Below, one piece after another: positions 5,227 through 6,766 of a stretch of DNA of 6,766 nt. The position numbers were made by a program, and so were the translations under genes. The stretch is from Aquifex aeolicus. GTDB lineage: Bacteria; Aquificota; Aquificia; Aquificales; Aquificaceae. The notes beneath the pieces are model-generated. The model ran no database searches and was not told where the DNA came from. It was given only the letters and a program-made list of their open reading frames with translations. Where the stretch lies: the NCBI GenBank assembly GCA_015662815.1, contig DQTK01000068.1:1-6766 (forward strand), read 5' to 3'. Each line of letters begins with the position of its first letter. Within the stretch, counting starts at the first letter, position 1.

Positions 5227-6465
5227 ATGGTTATGAAGCAAAATAAGCAGTTTTGCTCTTTTTGTGGGAAGAGACAGGATGAAGTTCTTGTTCTGATAGC
5301 TGGTCCTAATGACACTTACATTTGTGATGACTGTGTAGAGAAATGTTATCACATAGTTAAGGAAAACAAAAAGTCTTCCTATAACTTTGAGTTAAGAGAT
5401 ATTCCCAAACCGGAACAAATTAAGAAAATTCTTGACGAATACGTTATAGGACAGGAGAGAGCGAAGAAAATTCTTTCCGTTGCCGTGTACAATCACTATA
5501 AAAGAATAAAAGCAAAGGAATCAGGGTTTGCTCTGGATGACGTTGAGCTTGAAAAGAGCAATATACTACTCATAGGTCCCACCGGTTCAGGGAAAACACT
5601 TCTGGCGAGAACACTTGCAAAAATACTTAATGTGCCCTTTGCAATAGCTGATGCTACATCTTTAACTGAAGCTGGATACGTAGGTGAGGATGTTGAAAAT
5701 GTCCTTGTAAGACTCCTTCAAGCCTGTGATTACGATGTAAAAGCGGCTCAAAAAGGGATTGTTTATATAGATGAAATAGATAAAATCGCTAAAAAAAGCG
5801 GTATAAATCCGTCAATAACTAGAGATGTTTCGGGTGAAGGTGTTCAACAGGCTTTGCTGAAAATAGTTGAAGGAAGTTTAGTAAACGTTCCCCCTCAAGG
5901 AGGGAGAAAACATCCTCATCAGGAATTTATTCAGGTAGATACAACAGACATACTCTTCATTTGCGGAGGAGCCTTTGTAGGACTCGAAGACATAATAAAG
6001 CAAAGACTTGGAAAAGCAAGGGTTGGTTTTGAAGCAGAAATAAAGAAAGTAGATGATAACCACAATCTTTTGGAACTGGTGGAACCTGATGACCTGATAA
6101 AATACGGGATGATACCCGAGTTTATAGGAAGATTCCCTGTAATAACCACCTTAAGAGAACTCACAGAAGACGAGCTAGTAAGAATATTAGTAGAACCGAA
6201 AAACGCTCTCGTAAAACAATACCAAAAACTTTTTGAGCTGGAAGGTGTTAAGCTCACATTTACAGATAATGCCCTTAAGGAAATAGCTAGAGAAGCTATA
6301 AGGAGAAAAACAGGTGCAAGAGGGTTAAGAGCTATTATGGAAGAGATAATGACGGATATAATGTTCGAAGTACCTTCCTTGGCAGGAGTAAAGGAAGTAA
6401 TTATAGACGAAAATGTAGTAAAGAATAAGGAAAAACCTAAACTCATTTTTGAAGAGGTAGTATGA
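5227..6465 (+). CDS. clpX: ATP-dependent Clp protease ATPase subunit ClpX
   Basis: ClpX is an AAA+ hexameric unfoldase that recognises tagged or damaged proteins and feeds them into ClpP. The 412-residue product has the N-terminal C4 zinc-binding domain (Cys10, Cys13, Cys33, Cys36, spacing C-x2-C-x19-C-x2-C). The AAA+ core has Walker A GPTGSGKT (117-124), Walker B VYIDEID (179-185), the pore-1 loop GYVGED (150-155) and the RKH pore loop (227-229). It also has the arginine finger in EFIGRFP (Arg302) and the sensor 2 motif GARGLRA (363-369). The ClpP-docking tripeptide reads VGF (266-268) rather than the common IGF, a conservative change that should still fit the hydrophobic pocket. All functional parts are present and the length is normal. 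The stop codon overlaps the next start codon as ATGA. Confidence 0.98.
   Translation: MVMKQNKQFCSFCGKRQDEVLVLIAGPNDTYICDDCVEKCYHIVKENKKSSYNFELRDIPKPEQIKKILDEYVIGQERAKKILSVAVYNHYKRIKAKESGFALDDVELEKSNILLIGPTGSGKTLLARTLAKILNVPFAIADATSLTEAGYVGEDVENVLVRLLQACDYDVKAAQKGIVYIDEIDKIAKKSGINPSITRDVSGEGVQQALLKIVEGSLVNVPPQGGRKHPHQEFIQVDTTDILFICGGAFVGLEDIIKQRLGKARVGFEAEIKKVDDNHNLLELVEPDDLIKYGMIPEFIGRFPVITTLRELTEDELVRILVEPKNALVKQYQKLFELEGVKLTFTDNALKEIAREAIRRKTGARGLRAIMEEIMTDIMFEVPSLAGVKEVIIDENVVKNKEKPKLIFEEVV
6454..6458 (+). promoter_or_regulatory. Shine-Dalgarno site of the Memo-family gene, inside clpX
   Basis: GAGGT lies 3 bases before the ATG at 6462 and within the final codons of clpX. Together with the ATGA stop-start overlap it points to translational coupling with clpX. 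Confidence 0.7.
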
Positions 6466-6766
6466 AGCCAAAAGTAAGATTTATCGACGTAAAACCCTAC
6501 GGCGAAAAGTTTCTACTCAGCGACCCTGTTGGTATCTCTCCTCCCCTTCTCATAACCCCCGAATTACTTTTTATACTTTCACTACTTGACGGGAGCAGAG
6601 AAATTAGAGAAGTGCAAGCTGAATTTTTAAAAAGAAGTGGGAAGATAATAACCTATGATGAACTTCTAGAAATCATCAATTTTTTGGATGAAAATTTTCT
6701 TCTCTATAACGAAAGATTTATAAACAAATTGAGGGAGGAAAAACAAAAACTTCTTCAAAAGGGATA
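6462..6766 (+). CDS. AmmeMemoRadiSam system protein B, Memo family (N-terminal part)
   Basis: The window holds the first 101 codons, and the gene runs off the right edge. The visible part is an N-terminal domain with features I recognise from bacterial Memo-family proteins of the AMMECR1-Memo-radical SAM group. These are LLSDPVGISPPLL (18-30), ITPELLFILSLLDGSREI (31-48) and, after a helical stretch, INFLDENFLLYNERF (75-89). Such proteins then continue into a Memo domain, homologous to the LigB-type dioxygenase fold, that starts with a stretch like RPAVAGYFYP; that part is not in the window. The biochemical role of the bacterial system is not established. The partner genes for the AMMECR1 and radical SAM proteins are not seen here. 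ATGA overlap with clpX and an in-gene GAGGT make co-translation with clpX likely. The family call rests on recalled sequence character of this N-terminal domain only. Confidence 0.7.
   Translation, partial: MKPKVRFIDVKPYGEKFLLSDPVGISPPLLITPELLFILSLLDGSREIREVQAEFLKRSGKIITYDELLEIINFLDENFLLYNERFINKLREEKQKLLQKG

Noticed and set aside
5931..6446. 171-residue minus-strand frame opposite clpX
   Set aside because: Ser-rich and hydrophobic composition is the mirror of the charged clpX codons; there is no ribosome site and clpX is complete and certain.

Overview
The window reads as an ordinary, densely packed chromosomal segment from a thermophilic bacterium of the Aquificales, most likely Aquifex or a close relative. 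That placement is inferred from three things: the coding strands are purine-rich and loaded with Lys, Glu and Ile codons; non-coding spacing is very tight with three scattered single tRNA genes; and trigger factor, ClpP and ClpX have the character I recall from that group. A database search would settle it.

Left part (1-1973, all real genes on +): the last 26 bases of a tRNA gene, probably tRNA-Pro, then a 343-base stretch without an intact gene. That stretch holds what looks like the wreck of a small minus-strand gene with its own intrinsic terminator. Next comes a fused NAD(P)H-hydrate repair enzyme (epimerase plus dehydratase), and 8 bases later a tRNA-Ser(CGA).

Middle part (1974-3183): one minus-strand gene for a class I/II PLP aminotransferase. 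It converges on tRNA-Ser with a single base between the two genes, and diverges from tRNA-Leu across an 81-base region that must hold both promoters.

Right part (3184-6766, all +): tRNA-Leu(UAG) with an encoded CCACCA tail, then tig (trigger factor), clpP, clpX and the 5' part of a Memo-family gene (AmmeMemoRadiSam system protein B). Gaps and overlaps (19 bases, 23-base overlap, 19 bases, 4-base overlap) and good Shine-Dalgarno sites argue for one transcription unit that starts just upstream of the tRNA. It makes protein-quality-control factors: trigger factor meets nascent chains at the ribosome, and ClpX unfolds substrates into the ClpP proteolytic chamber. The Memo-type protein is the member whose role is not understood.

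I found no mobile element, CRISPR array or obvious new defence or metabolic system. The points most worth a second look are the Memo gene translationally coupled to clpX, the degenerate prolyl-isomerase domain of trigger factor, the two genes that appear to be leaderless, and the decayed minus-strand gene.
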